This document shows, piece after piece, positions 8,167-15,919 of a stretch of DNA of 23,942 nucleotides (its first letter is position 1; every line of letters starts with the position of its first letter). Below the pieces are notes generated by a model, which saw nothing but the letters and a program-made list of their open reading frames with translations, searched no databases and was not told the DNA's origin. Both the position numbers and the translations under genes were made by a program. The stretch lies in the NCBI GenBank assembly GCA_031396505.1, contig JANNKX010000243.1:1-23942 (forward strand). Reading direction: 5' to 3'. The stretch is from JAAFHS01 sp031396505. GTDB lineage: Bacteria > Pseudomonadota > Alphaproteobacteria > Rhodobacterales > Rhodobacteraceae.

Positions 8167-9804
8167 TCAGCCTTCGGTGCCGGTTGCCGGTTCATCATCG
8201 GCATCATCGGGCGTTGCATCCGGGACGCGGAAGCTGCGCAGGATGAAATCGGGGATGTGATCGCCCATGCCCACAACCGACGGACCACGGCTTTCGTCGC
8301 GGCGATAATCACGGCGCGGTTCGGTGCGGTCATCACGGCGTGGCTCGTTCCGATCCGGGCGCGGCTCGGTCCGGGTTTCGTCGCGGGCGCGGCGGGGTTC
8401 GCGGCGATCTTCGCGCCGATCTTCCCGACGCGGTTCTTCACGGCGCGGCTCATCGCGCAGAGGGGCGGTGTTGACAGCCTCGACCACCGTTGTATCGACC
8501 ACCGGGGCAGCGGCTGCCATCGGTTCCATCGGCATTTCAGACGTACGGTCGGCCGTGCGGGGCGCGCGATCACGGTCGCGCCCGCCACGGCTGCGACCGG
8601 GCTTTTCACCGCGTGTTTCGCGTGGTTTGTCGGACGCGTCACCAGCGAGTTCCAGCCCTTCGGGCATCGCCCCGGCGGGGATCTCACGTTTGATCAGCGA
8701 CTGGATTGCGGCCAGATACTTGGCATCGGAGGGCACCGAAATCGTATAGGCCTTGCCCAGACGGCCCGCGCGACCGGTGCGGCCGATGCGGTGCACGTAA
8801 TCTTCGGGATGCGAGGGCACGTCGAAGTTGAAGACATGGCTGACGGCCGGAATATCAAGCCCGCGTGCCGCGACATCAGAGGCCACCAGCAGATGCACGG
8901 ACCCATCGCGGAAACCATCCAGTGTTTTGGTGCGGACGGATTGGTCAAGATCGCCGTGGATGGGCGAGGCGTTAAAACCGTGTTGTTTCAGAGACTTGGC
9001 GACCACATCGACATCCATCTTGCGGTTGCAGAAGATGATGGCGTTGGTGCAGGCCTCGCCTTCGGCGCGGATGATCGCCCGCAGGACGGCGCGCTTTTCG
9101 GTAAAGCTGCGGTCCTTGCGGGTGGGGGTGAAGGCGATCAGTTGCTGTTCGATCGTCTCGGATGCTGTGGCCTGACGCGCGACCTCGATCTTGGCCGGGT
9201 TGGTCAGGAAAGTGTTGGTGATGCGTTCAATTTCGGGTGCCATGGTGGCGCTGTAAAACATCGTCTGGCGGGTGAAGGGCGTCAGTTGGAAGATGCGTTC
9301 GATATCGGGGATGAAGCCCATATCCAGCATGCGGTCCGCCTCATCCACCACCATGATCTGCACGCCGGTGAGCAGCAGTTTGCCACGTTCGAAATGGTCG
9401 AGCAGGCGGCCGGGGGTGGCGATCAGCACGTCAACACCGCGGTCGATCAGTTTATCCTGTTCACCAAAGGACACGCCGCCAATCAGCAGGGCCTTGGTCA
9501 GTTTGGTATGCTTGGCATAAGTTTCAAAATTCTCGGCCACCTGGGCCGCCAGTTCGCGCGTGGGGGCCAAAACAAGGCTGCGCGGCATCCGGGCGCGGGC
9601 GCGGCCCTGACCCAGCAGCGTGATCATCGGCAACACAAAGCTCGCGGTTTTGCCGGTGCCGGTTTGGGCGATGCCAAGGACATCACGGCCCTTGAGCGCC
9701 TCGGGTATCGCCTGGGCCTGAATCGGGGTGGGGGTTTCGTAACCGGCTTCGGTGACGGCTGTCAGCACGCGCGGGTCAAGCGCGAGGTCGGAAAATTTGG
9801 TCAT
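8167..9804 (-). CDS. DEAD-box ATP-dependent RNA helicase with charged C-terminal tail
   Basis: ATP-dependent RNA unwinding enzyme of the RhlE/DeaD type, 545 residues. From the chosen start MTKFSDL: Q motif at 21-29 (GYETPTPIQ), motif I AQTGTGKT 46-53, PTRELA 81-86, TPGR 130-133, DEAD 154-157, SAT 185-187 and motif VI HRIGRTGR 338-345. After ~390 comes a low-complexity tail; 450-506 is nearly all Arg, Glu, Asp and Pro in RREDRRE-like units, ending with a hydrophobic patch GDHIPDFILRSF. The ATG at 9804 has AGGA upstream; an in-frame extension to 9837 lacks family similarity. Likely roles are ribosome assembly, cold adaptation or mRNA decay; the exact subfamily cannot be fixed here. The long open frame on the opposite strand is a shadow. 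Confidence 0.95.
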   Translation of the reverse strand: MTKFSDLALDPRVLTAVTEAGYETPTPIQAQAIPEALKGRDVLGIAQTGTGKTASFVLPMITLLGQGRARARMPRSLVLAPTRELAAQVAENFETYAKHTKLTKALLIGGVSFGEQDKLIDRGVDVLIATPGRLLDHFERGKLLLTGVQIMVVDEADRMLDMGFIPDIERIFQLTPFTRQTMFYSATMAPEIERITNTFLTNPAKIEVARQATASETIEQQLIAFTPTRKDRSFTEKRAVLRAIIRAEGEACTNAIIFCNRKMDVDVVAKSLKQHGFNASPIHGDLDQSVRTKTLDGFRDGSVHLLVASDVAARGLDIPAVSHVFNFDVPSHPEDYVHRIGRTGRAGRLGKAYTISVPSDAKYLAAIQSLIKREIPAGAMPEGLELAGDASDKPRETRGEKPGRSRGGRDRDRAPRTADRTSEMPMEPMAAAAPVVDTTVVEAVNTAPLRDEPRREEPRREDRREDRREPRRARDETRTEPRPDRNEPRRDDRTEPRRDYRRDESRGPSVVGMGDHIPDFILRSFRVPDATPDDADDEPATGTEG

Positions 9805-9846
9805 GTGCGTCCTAAGTTGCGCGGGATCGGCCCGCACGATGTGAAG

Positions 9847-9870
9847 GGGACGCTAGTTTCCGGGCGTCCC
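9847..9870 (-). promoter_or_regulatory. Inverted repeat in the helicase upstream region
   Basis: GGGACGC (9847-9853) and GCGTCCC (9864-9870) are exact reverse complements around a 10-base loop. The repeat lies 43-66 bases upstream of the helicase ATG. If transcription starts further upstream it would form a 5'-leader stem-loop; it could instead be part of the promoter. No T-run follows, so it is not a terminator. Confidence 0.4.
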
Positions 9871-9879
9871 GGCGTCGGT

Positions 9880-9895
9880 ATCCCAAGATTGGGAT
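9880..9895. promoter_or_regulatory. 16-bp operator-like dyad in the divergent promoter region
   Basis: ATCCCAA and TTGGGAT flank a central GA, making a compact two-fold symmetric site of protein-binding size. It lies between the divergently transcribed helicase and phytase-like genes, 76 bases before the helicase start and 131 before the other. No cognate regulator can be named. Confidence 0.35.
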
Positions 9896-9973
9896 GGCTT
9901 GCGGTACTGGAAATCGGGCGAAAGGTCAAGCGATGCGGCGGCGTCATGGAACCTTTGGCGGATTGCCATGCGG

Positions 9974-10002
9974 CTGTCATCTGGGACGGGCAGATTTAAA
10001 TT
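9974..10002 (+). promoter_or_regulatory. Weak candidate promoter for the phytase-like gene
   Basis: CTGTCA (9974-9979) and TAAATT (9997-10002) are separated by 17 bases and resemble -35 and -10 elements at 4 of 6 positions each. The region around 9994-10005 is the only A/T-rich patch in this intergenic stretch. The predicted leader would be about 18 bases. This is a pattern match only. Confidence 0.25.
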
Positions 10003-10025
10003 ATCACTGGTGAAAGGACTGACTG

Positions 10026-11387
10026 ATGCGCATGTCGATGATCCCCGTGGCGACCCTGTTTGGGGTGGCATTGTTTGGCCCCGCGATGGCAGAGGAACAG
10101 GTGTTTCCCGCGACGCTGGCCGGGCATGCGGTGCTGCCCGCGTTGACCTTGATCGCGCCGCCCGCGGATGCGCCGGCGGATGCGGCGGTATCGGGCAAGT
10201 TTACGGGTGCGGCGCGCAACGCGGATGTGGGCACGGTGATGGGCGACACGGGCGCGTTGCATGGCAAGCGACCGACGGGGATTTCACTGCCGTTCGCGGG
10301 GCAGCCTTTGCAGGGATTGTCAGGCTATGCGATGACGCGAGGGGCGAACGGCGCGATAGTGACGCTGACCGATAACGGCTTTGGGTCGAAGGCAAACAGC
10401 CCGGACGCGATGCTGTTTTTCCACAGGATGCTGCCGGATTTTGCGGCGGGTACGGTTACGGTGCAGGAAACGATTTTCCTGCGCGATCCGGATTTCAAGG
10501 TGCCGTTCCGGATTGCGTATGAAGCGACGGACGCGCGCTATCTGACGGGGGCGGATTTCGACCCCGAAAGCATTCAGGTGATTGGCGACGAGGTCTGGAT
10601 CGGCGAGGAATTTGGCCCGTCGATTATCCGCGCGACGATGGATGGCCGCATCATCGCGGTCTATCCGACGATGGTGGGCGAGACGGTGTTGAAATCGGCG
10701 GATCACCCGACGGTGTCGGCGGTATCGGTGGCGGGCACGGATTGGACGGTGCCACGGTCGGGCGGGTATGAGGGGATGGCCTTGCAGCCCGACACCGGGC
10801 TGTTGTGGGCGATGCTGGAAAAGCCGCTGCTGGGGGCGGACGGCCAACCAGAGGGCGCGTTTCTGCGGGTGATGGCGTTTGATCCGAAGGCTGCGGCATG
10901 GACGGGGGCGGCGTTCAAGTTTGCGCTGGCGGAAGGGGCGACGGCGATTGGCGATTTCAACTTCATCGACGCGACACGCGCCCTGGTGATCGAGCGTGAC
11001 AACGGCGAGGGTGACCCCAGCCTGAAATGTGCGGGCGATCCGGCACCGGATTGTTTTCCGAACCCGGCAGTGATCAAGCGGATCGTGCTGATTGATACTG
11101 CGATGGTGGACGCGGACGGGTTTGTGCGCCGGATCGGGCACATAGATCTGATGAACATCGCCGACCCGAATGGTGTGGCGCGGCTGGAGACTGCTGCGGG
11201 GCGTGATCTGGCGGGGGTGCTGACATTCCCGTTCTTCACGATCGAGGATGTGGTGGCGATATCGGAGACGCAAATCATTGTCGGCAACGACAACAACCTG
11301 CCCTATTCATCGGGGCGCGCGCTGGATGCGGCGGCGGATAACGAGATGATACTGCTGGACGTGCCGGAATTGCTGGCGGCGAAGTAG
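10026..11387 (+). CDS. Secreted esterase-like activity of phytase family protein
   Basis: A 453-residue exported protein. The N terminus has a Sec signal peptide (MRMSMIPVATLFGVALFGPAMA) with likely cleavage after AMA at residues 20-22; there is no twin-arginine motif. The mature part matches the phytase-like esterase/beta-propeller family (PF13449 type): DNGFGSKANSPDAM, then IGEEFGPSI, GGYEGMALQPDTGLLWA and a C-terminal GNDNNLPYSSGR, all Asp/Asn/Gly-rich loops common in this fold. Cys residues in CAGDPAPDC could form a disulfide. The enzymatic substrate is unknown; family members are annotated from similarity to phytases and few have been tested. AAAGGA precedes the ATG. The gene stands alone and ends in a hairpin. 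An acidic, Ca-binding periplasmic role is plausible but inferred. Confidence 0.85.
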   Translation: MRMSMIPVATLFGVALFGPAMAEEQVFPATLAGHAVLPALTLIAPPADAPADAAVSGKFTGAARNADVGTVMGDTGALHGKRPTGISLPFAGQPLQGLSGYAMTRGANGAIVTLTDNGFGSKANSPDAMLFFHRMLPDFAAGTVTVQETIFLRDPDFKVPFRIAYEATDARYLTGADFDPESIQVIGDEVWIGEEFGPSIIRATMDGRIIAVYPTMVGETVLKSADHPTVSAVSVAGTDWTVPRSGGYEGMALQPDTGLLWAMLEKPLLGADGQPEGAFLRVMAFDPKAAAWTGAAFKFALAEGATAIGDFNFIDATRALVIERDNGEGDPSLKCAGDPAPDCFPNPAVIKRIVLIDTAMVDADGFVRRIGHIDLMNIADPNGVARLETAAGRDLAGVLTFPFFTIEDVVAISETQIIVGNDNNLPYSSGRALDAAADNEMILLDVPELLAAK

Positions 11388-11395
11388 GGACCGGG

Positions 11396-11423
11396 CGGGC
11401 AGGGCACAACGGTGCCTTGCCCG
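11396..11423 (+). terminator. Terminator-like hairpin after the phytase-like gene
   Basis: CGGGCAGGGCAC (11396-11407) pairs with GTGCCTTGCCCG (11412-11423) through 12 base pairs with one G-T wobble and an AACG loop. It lies 9 bases after the stop. No T-run follows, so it may rely on Rho or simply protect the 3' end. Confidence 0.55.
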
Positions 11424-11455
11424 GGTAGGTCGGTAAAACCAGACCTTTGGCCATG

Positions 11456-11484
11456 TTGCGGCAAAGGGCGATTCGTGTGATACT
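11456..11484 (+). promoter_or_regulatory. Candidate promoter for the small secreted protein gene
   Basis: TTGCGG (11456-11461) and GATACT (11479-11484) are spaced by 17 bases and resemble sigma-70 elements (TTGACA, TATAAT). They lie 41 bases before the ATG at 11525, leaving room for the GGTGAG ribosome-binding site. Supported by spacing and position only. Confidence 0.35.
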
Positions 11485-11524
11485 ATGAGGATTAAACGAC
11501 CGCATTTTTGAACGGTGAGATACA

Positions 11525-11920
11525 ATGAAAACGCATTTATGTGGGGCCGTTTTGGCCCTTGGTTGCCTATGTCAAATGGTTGCTGCGCAAGGCGTGCGGG
11601 ATATTTACCTGCTGCATTCGGCGTCAGAGTTGCGGAGCTATGGCGTCCTGATGACATTGCCTGCAGATGCACCCTGCGCGGCCGCGCGGATTGTTGTGTT
11701 GGATGCGCAAGACCGGCTTCTGGGCCAATCTGGCCTGTTGGTGCCGGGTGAACAGGGCCGCGTGCGGCTGGGGCAGGGATTTGCCGTGGGCGTGCATGAG
11801 CTGCGTTTGCATGTGTCGGGCTGTGCGGCGCGGGCTGTACTGGTGCGGCGGATCACGTTGAACAAGGCGTCACCGGATCATGGCTGGCGTGGTTTTGTCT
11901 TGTCGGTGTCAGGGGTTTAG
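11525..11920 (+). CDS. Small secreted protein of unknown function
   Basis: A 131-residue protein that I do not recognise. It starts with a Sec signal peptide, MKTHLCGAVLALGCLCQMVA, with probable cleavage after Val-Ala-Ala at residues 19-21. The mature part of ~110 residues is rich in alternating hydrophobic residues, suggesting a beta-sandwich, and contains just two cysteines (in DAPCAAA and HVSGCAAR), which could form one disulfide in the periplasm. The ALGC at 11-14 is a poor lipobox, so lipidation is less likely. GGTGAG lies 6 bases before the ATG. It has its own possible promoter and a strong terminator, so it is probably monocistronic. Coding is supported by the signal peptide, ribosome-binding site and high GC at third positions. 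Confidence 0.75.
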   Translation: MKTHLCGAVLALGCLCQMVAAQGVRDIYLLHSASELRSYGVLMTLPADAPCAAARIVVLDAQDRLLGQSGLLVPGEQGRVRLGQGFAVGVHELRLHVSGCAARAVLVRRITLNKASPDHGWRGFVLSVSGV

Positions 11921-11953
11921 GACACGTGGGCATGCACAGGTGGTTCCGGTCTT

Positions 11954-11990
11954 GGATCACCTTCAATCTGATGCAGGTTGAAGGTGATCC
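11954..11990. terminator. 17-bp hairpin, probable bidirectional terminator
   Basis: GGATCACCTTCAATCTG (11954-11970) pairs with CAGGTTGAAGGTGATCC (11974-11990), leaving a 3-base ATG loop and one G-T pair. It lies between two convergent genes, 33 bases after the upstream stop and 3 bases from the stop of the - strand gene. A short A/T-rich stretch (TTTAA) follows on the + strand. Confidence 0.7.
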
Positions 11991-11993
11991 GCT

Positions 11994-12758
11994 TTAACCG
12001 GTGCGTTCGGCGTCGGGTTCATCTTTTTTGATCAGGGCGGGACTGCTCCAATTGACGGCGCGGTAATCAAAGCCCGCCTCGATCGTGGGTTTGACCACAG
12101 CGAAATACGGCGACACGTCGAAATCGCGTGGGGCATAAAGCGAAGAATGCCGGATGTGCCAGATCTCGCGCAGCACGTCGTCGTGGCATTCGGTCTTGAT
12201 CATCGGCAGGATCGGATAACGCACGGCCTCAAACGCCTCGGCGATCACGGTCGAACAGATGGCGCGCGTCGGATCGCCGGACCCAAGTGCCAGCATGCGG
12301 CGACGGAAACGTTTGGGAACAGGGGGTTGCGGTAAAAGATAGCGGGCAAGGTCGAGCACATTCTTCAGATCATAGGTCCGGCCAAGGCTGCCACGCATAT
12401 GATCCAGCACGCGCATCCTGTCGGCGTCCGTCAAGCCCACGGGGCGGCAAATGCGCAGGTTATAGGGCAGAAAGTTTTCCAAGGGGATATAGCGGACACC
12501 ATCCGTCAGATCCGCCTCGATCAGATCGCGGCCTTCACCGTCACCGACGAACATGGCGGCATGCGACCATGTGGATTGCGTCAGATATTTGATCGCGGCG
12601 GATATGCGCAGATTGCCTTCGACCAGGACCACATCGCCGGGTCGCAACGTGGCGCGCATCCGTTCGGGCGAAGCCACGGCCATCAGCATGTAGCCGCCAA
12701 TCTGCTTTTCCAGAAAACGGGCAATGGAGCGCCCGATGAAAGAAGAGGTGATGTTCAT
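11994..12758 (-). CDS. YiiX/YebB-like permuted NlpC/P60 cysteine hydrolase
   Basis: A 254-residue protein of the circularly permuted papain-fold superfamily, whose members hydrolyse amide or ester bonds in peptidoglycan or lipids. The typical order is visible: GDVVLVEGNLRISAAIKYLTQSTW before the catalytic His (given here by its start GDVVLVEG at 41-48), His66 in SHAAMF, Glu81 in LIEAD, and the late nucleophile Cys168 in ICSTVIAEAF. No clear signal peptide is seen, so it may be cytoplasmic or held to the membrane by the N-terminal amphipathic stretch. The ATG at 12758 is preceded by a purine-rich GGGACGGGG; an in-frame ATG at 12788 has no ribosome-binding site. The natural substrate is unknown. 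It stands alone. Confidence 0.8.
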   Translation of the reverse strand: MNITSSFIGRSIARFLEKQIGGYMLMAVASPERMRATLRPGDVVLVEGNLRISAAIKYLTQSTWSHAAMFVGDGEGRDLIEADLTDGVRYIPLENFLPYNLRICRPVGLTDADRMRVLDHMRGSLGRTYDLKNVLDLARYLLPQPPVPKRFRRRMLALGSGDPTRAICSTVIAEAFEAVRYPILPMIKTECHDDVLREIWHIRHSSLYAPRDFDVSPYFAVVKPTIEAGFDYRAVNWSSPALIKKDEPDAERTG

Positions 12759-12854
12759 GGCCCCGTCCCGTTGCCGTCTTTGAGCCATGCTAGCAGAACA
12801 GCGAAGCGTTAGGATAATTCCTACGATGTCGTGATTGGGGTGAAATGTGGGGCG

Positions 12855-13748
12855 TCAGCGCAGGAAAATCAGTGCGAGGCCGATCACCGCCATCGCTGCC
12901 CCCAAGGCGCTGGTGGCTGTCGGGCGTTGCCCGGTGCGCAACCACAGCAGTGGCAGGATGATCACCGGCGATGTGGCCGACAGGGTCGCAATGATCCCGG
13001 TTTGTGACCCTTTCAGCGCATAAAGAAACAGCGTCATACCGATCAAAAGACCAATGATGGCGGTGGCGGCTGTCAGGATCAGGGCGTGGCGGGATGGCTT
13101 ACCGGGGGTTGGCGGGGCAAAGCTGGTGGTGGCCAGCAGGCCCATCGTCAGACCGGATGCACCAACCCGAAATAGGGACGCAAGGTAGGGGTCGATGCCC
13201 GCAGTCATCACGGGGCGTGCGATCAAAGAACCCGCCGCTTGGCCAAAGGCGGCACCAAGGCCAAAAAGCAGGCCTGTCAGCAACACGCCCTGCACAGTTT
13301 CCAAACGGTGAGCGTCTGCGCGGGGACGCCCAAGGATGGCCACCGCGACACCGCCTGCCGTAATGCAAATGCCAAGGATGGCTTGCAGCGGCAGACCTTC
13401 GCCCAGGATCAGCCAACCAAGCAGCGCGGTCATCGGCGCGTTCAGCGCAAACACAGCACCAGCGCGACGCGGGCCGATGCGACCCACGGCTGCGAAATTC
13501 AGGGTATCGCCGATCAGGATGCCGATGATGCCCGATGCAGCAAGGATGGCAACGGTCGCACTGGTTTGCCCGGCCCATACCCCGGTTGCCGCCACGATCA
13601 TGGCGAGGAGGAATGTGACAAAGACCTGCCGGAACAGGTTGAAATGAAACGGACCCAAAGCGCGCACCGCATCCGCCGAAATCAGGCCGGTGGTGGCCCA
13701 ACAGGTGGCAGTGCCGAGGGCGGCAAGCTCGTGCAGCGGGAGGGTCAT
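12855..13748 (-). CDS. EamA-family (drug/metabolite transporter superfamily) membrane protein
   Basis: A 297-residue membrane protein with about ten hydrophobic helices in two repeated EamA halves, the architecture of DMT exporters of amino acids, nucleosides or other metabolites. Repeat-specific features are GDTLNFAAVGRIGPRRAGAVF, shown here by its start GDTLNF, the GWLILGE signature before residue 120, and the matching second-half ATLSATSPVIILPLLWL region. The ATG at 13748 follows GGTGAA at a suitable distance. The substrate cannot be told. It lies downstream of prfC on the same strand with a 112-base gap that contains a hairpin, so co-transcription is uncertain. Confidence 0.9.
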   Translation of the reverse strand: MTLPLHELAALGTATCWATTGLISADAVRALGPFHFNLFRQVFVTFLLAMIVAATGVWAGQTSATVAILAASGIIGILIGDTLNFAAVGRIGPRRAGAVFALNAPMTALLGWLILGEGLPLQAILGICITAGGVAVAILGRPRADAHRLETVQGVLLTGLLFGLGAAFGQAAGSLIARPVMTAGIDPYLASLFRVGASGLTMGLLATTSFAPPTPGKPSRHALILTAATAIIGLLIGMTLFLYALKGSQTGIIATLSATSPVIILPLLWLRTGQRPTATSALGAAMAVIGLALIFLR

Positions 13749-13821
13749 TTGTTCACCATGTGTTCATGGCGTTGTCACAAGAAATCACGGGTTGCACAAT
13801 GACTTTCGCTTCGGTGCAAGC

Positions 13822-13842
13822 CGAAACGCCGACATCGTTTCG
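13822..13842 (-). terminator. Short hairpin after prfC
   Basis: CGAAACG (13822-13828) and CGTTTCG (13836-13842) are exact inverted arms around a 7-base loop, 18 bases beyond the prfC stop on the - strand. It lacks a T-run, so it is at most a weak or Rho-dependent terminator between prfC and the exporter gene. Confidence 0.4.
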
Positions 13843-13860
13843 TGCGTTAACACAGCGGCA

Positions 13861-15456
13861 TCACACCATCATTTCTTTCGTCGCCGTCAGTTTCAGCTCG
13901 GGGTAATCGCGTTCAACGCGGTCGATGTCCCACTTCAGGCGCGTCAGATACACCATGGCGCCATCGTTGTCGGTGGCAATGTGGCCCTTGTTGACGTTGA
14001 CGAAGCGGTCCACCTCAACCTTCGGTCCGGCGACCCAGCGGGCCGAGGTGAATTGCGAAGGCTCAAACCGGACGGGGAGGGCGTATTCCTGTTCGATCCG
14101 GCTGGCCAGCACTTCGAATTGCAACTGGCCGACAACGCCGACGATAAAGCCCGATCCGATCATTGGCTTGAAGACTTTGGCAGCACCTTCTTCGGCGAAT
14201 TGCATCAGGGCCTTTTCCAGATGTTTTGCCTTCATCGGATCGCCCGCGCGCACGCCTTGCAGCAGTTCGGGGGCAAAGGACGGGATGCCGGTAAAGCGCA
14301 GCGCCTCGCCTTCGGTCAGCGCATCACCGATGCGCAACTGGCCGTGGTTGGGGATGCCGATGATGTCACCGGCCCAGGCCTCTTCTGCCAGTTCGCGGTC
14401 GGCGGCGAGGAACATCACCGGGCTGGCGATGGTCATGGTCTTTTTGGACCGCACATGCAGCAGTTTCATGCCGCGGGCAAAGTGCCCGGACGCAAGGCGC
14501 ACGAAGGCCACGCGGTCACGGTGTTTGGGGTCCATGTTGGCCTGCACCTTGAACACGAAACCGGTGACGGGGGTTTCTTCGGGCAGGATCGCGCGTTCGG
14601 CGGCGTTCTGAATCTGCGGCTCCGGCCCGTATTCGCCGATGCCCGCCATCAGGTCGCGCACGCCGAAGGAATTGATGGCCGAGCCGAACCAGATCGGCGT
14701 CATGGAGCCGTTGAGGACCGACGCACGATCAAAGGCGGGCAGCAATGCGCGTGCCATTTCAAGTTCTTCCAGCAGTTTTTTCAGAAGATCCGCGGGAACA
14801 TGTTCGGCCAGTTTCGGGTCATCAAGGCCCGCGATCTTGATCGATTCGGCAACCTTGTTGCGATCTGCGCGGTCCATGATTTCAAGCCGGTCGTGCAACA
14901 GGTCATAGGCCCCGATAAACTCGCGGCCCACGCCGATGGGCCAAGACGCAGGGGTCACGTCGATGGCAAGGTTTTCCTGAATCTCGTCAATGATTTCAAA
15001 TGTATCACGCGACTCGCGATCCATCTTGTTGCAAAAGGTCAGGATCGGCAGGTCGCGCAGGCGGCAGACCTCGAACAGCTTGCGGGTCTGGGATTCGACG
15101 CCCTTTGCGCCGTCGATCACCATCACGGCGGCATCCACGGCGGTCAGGGTGCGGTAGGTATCTTCGGAAAAATCAGAGTGGCCGGGGGTATCGACAAGGT
15201 TGAAACGATAGTGGCCAAAGTCGAAGGACATGGCAGAGGCGGAGACGGAAATACCGCGTTCCTGTTCCATCTTCATGAAATCGGACCGGGTACGCCGCGC
15301 CTCGCCTTTCGCACGCACCTGACCTGCCATCTGGATCGCACCGCCAAACAGCAGGAATTTTTCGGTCAGCGTGGTCTTGCCGGCATCCGGGTGCGAGATG
15401 ATGGCAAAGGTCCGCCTGCGGGCGATTTCGGGCGGAAGGGCGGGTCGATTTGTCAT
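13861..15456 (-). CDS. prfC: Peptide chain release factor 3
   Basis: Translational GTPase that recycles release factors RF1 and RF2 from the ribosome after peptide release. It has 531 residues (E. coli 529). GTPase motifs: G1 HPDAGKTT 22-29, the switch region around RGISVSASAM, G3 DTPGH 89-93 and G4 NKMD 143-146. The RF3-specific FCNKMDRESRD and later GAINSFGV-like segment (here SAINSFGVRDLMA) distinguish it from EF-G. The start MTNRPALP at 15456 matches the family N terminus; upstream in-frame codons to 15552 overlap the next gene's leader and lack similarity. The ribosome-binding site is weak. The long open frame on the other strand (13690-15507) is a shadow. Confidence 0.96.
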   Translation of the reverse strand: MTNRPALPPEIARRRTFAIISHPDAGKTTLTEKFLLFGGAIQMAGQVRAKGEARRTRSDFMKMEQERGISVSASAMSFDFGHYRFNLVDTPGHSDFSEDTYRTLTAVDAAVMVIDGAKGVESQTRKLFEVCRLRDLPILTFCNKMDRESRDTFEIIDEIQENLAIDVTPASWPIGVGREFIGAYDLLHDRLEIMDRADRNKVAESIKIAGLDDPKLAEHVPADLLKKLLEELEMARALLPAFDRASVLNGSMTPIWFGSAINSFGVRDLMAGIGEYGPEPQIQNAAERAILPEETPVTGFVFKVQANMDPKHRDRVAFVRLASGHFARGMKLLHVRSKKTMTIASPVMFLAADRELAEEAWAGDIIGIPNHGQLRIGDALTEGEALRFTGIPSFAPELLQGVRAGDPMKAKHLEKALMQFAEEGAAKVFKPMIGSGFIVGVVGQLQFEVLASRIEQEYALPVRFEPSQFTSARWVAGPKVEVDRFVNVNKGHIATDNDGAMVYLTRLKWDIDRVERDYPELKLTATKEMMV

Positions 15457-15550
15457 GTGGGCGGTATAAGGTGTCACGCGCGAGGGTGCAATTGCCTCGT
15501 GAGATAGGGCGTGTTCGCATGAACAAACGATGAACAATTGGGAGGCTGCC

Positions 15551-15919
15551 ATGGAACTGAAAGAGATTGCAGACGAACTGGTCGCCGGGTGCCGCGAAGG
15601 GCGGGAACGCGCGAACCTGCAAAAGCTTTATGCCGACGATGCCGTCTCGGTCGAGGCGGCCGATATGGGCGGCATGGGGCGCGAAACCCATGGGCTGGCC
15701 GGGATTGATGGCAAGCACCAGTGGTGGAACGACAACCACACCGTCACCGGCGGCAAGGTGGACGGCCCCTATCTGCATGGCGATGACCGCTTTGCCGTTA
15801 CTTTCGCGGTGCAGGGCACGACAAAGGCCGACGGCAAGTCTTTCGATATGACGGAAGTCGGTATCTATCACGTCAAGGATGGCAAGATTACGCGGGAAGA
15901 GTTCTTTTACGCGATGTGA
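15551..15919 (+). CDS. SnoaL-like / nuclear transport factor 2 family protein
   Basis: A 122-residue protein with the cone-shaped NTF2-like fold, used by steroid isomerase-like and polyketide cyclase enzymes and by many uncharacterised small-molecule-binding proteins. Signs are the N-terminal helix with LQKLYADDAVSVEA, the GIDGKHQWWNDNHTV segment, and the ending TEVGIYHVKDGKITREEFFY, which is typical of SnoaL-like proteins. The ATG at 15551 has GGGAGG 6 bases upstream; seven more in-frame codons upstream lack one. No signal peptide, so cytoplasmic. The stop codon touches the stop of the convergent Hint gene. Ligand or reaction unknown. Confidence 0.85.
   Translation: MELKEIADELVAGCREGRERANLQKLYADDAVSVEAADMGGMGRETHGLAGIDGKHQWWNDNHTVTGGKVDGPYLHGDDRFAVTFAVQGTTKADGKSFDMTEVGIYHVKDGKITREEFFYAM

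Noticed and set aside
8326..8470. Repetitive DNA resembling a tandem array in the helicase tail
   Set aside because: The repeats follow the codons of the Arg/Glu/Asp-rich tail and vary in unit length, so they reflect protein low complexity, not CRISPR or satellite DNA.
8257..9999. 580-codon open frame on the + strand opposite the helicase
   Set aside because: It lies antisense to a gene with all DEAD-box motifs, is rich in His, Arg and Gly as expected of a high-GC shadow, and has no family motif.
13749..13860. Possible promoter between prfC and the exporter gene
   Set aside because: No convincing -35/-10 pair found on the - strand; only the short hairpin was kept.
13690..15507. 605-codon open frame on the + strand opposite prfC
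   Set aside because: The - strand carries complete GTPase motifs of RF3. The + frame is a composition artefact of high-GC DNA.
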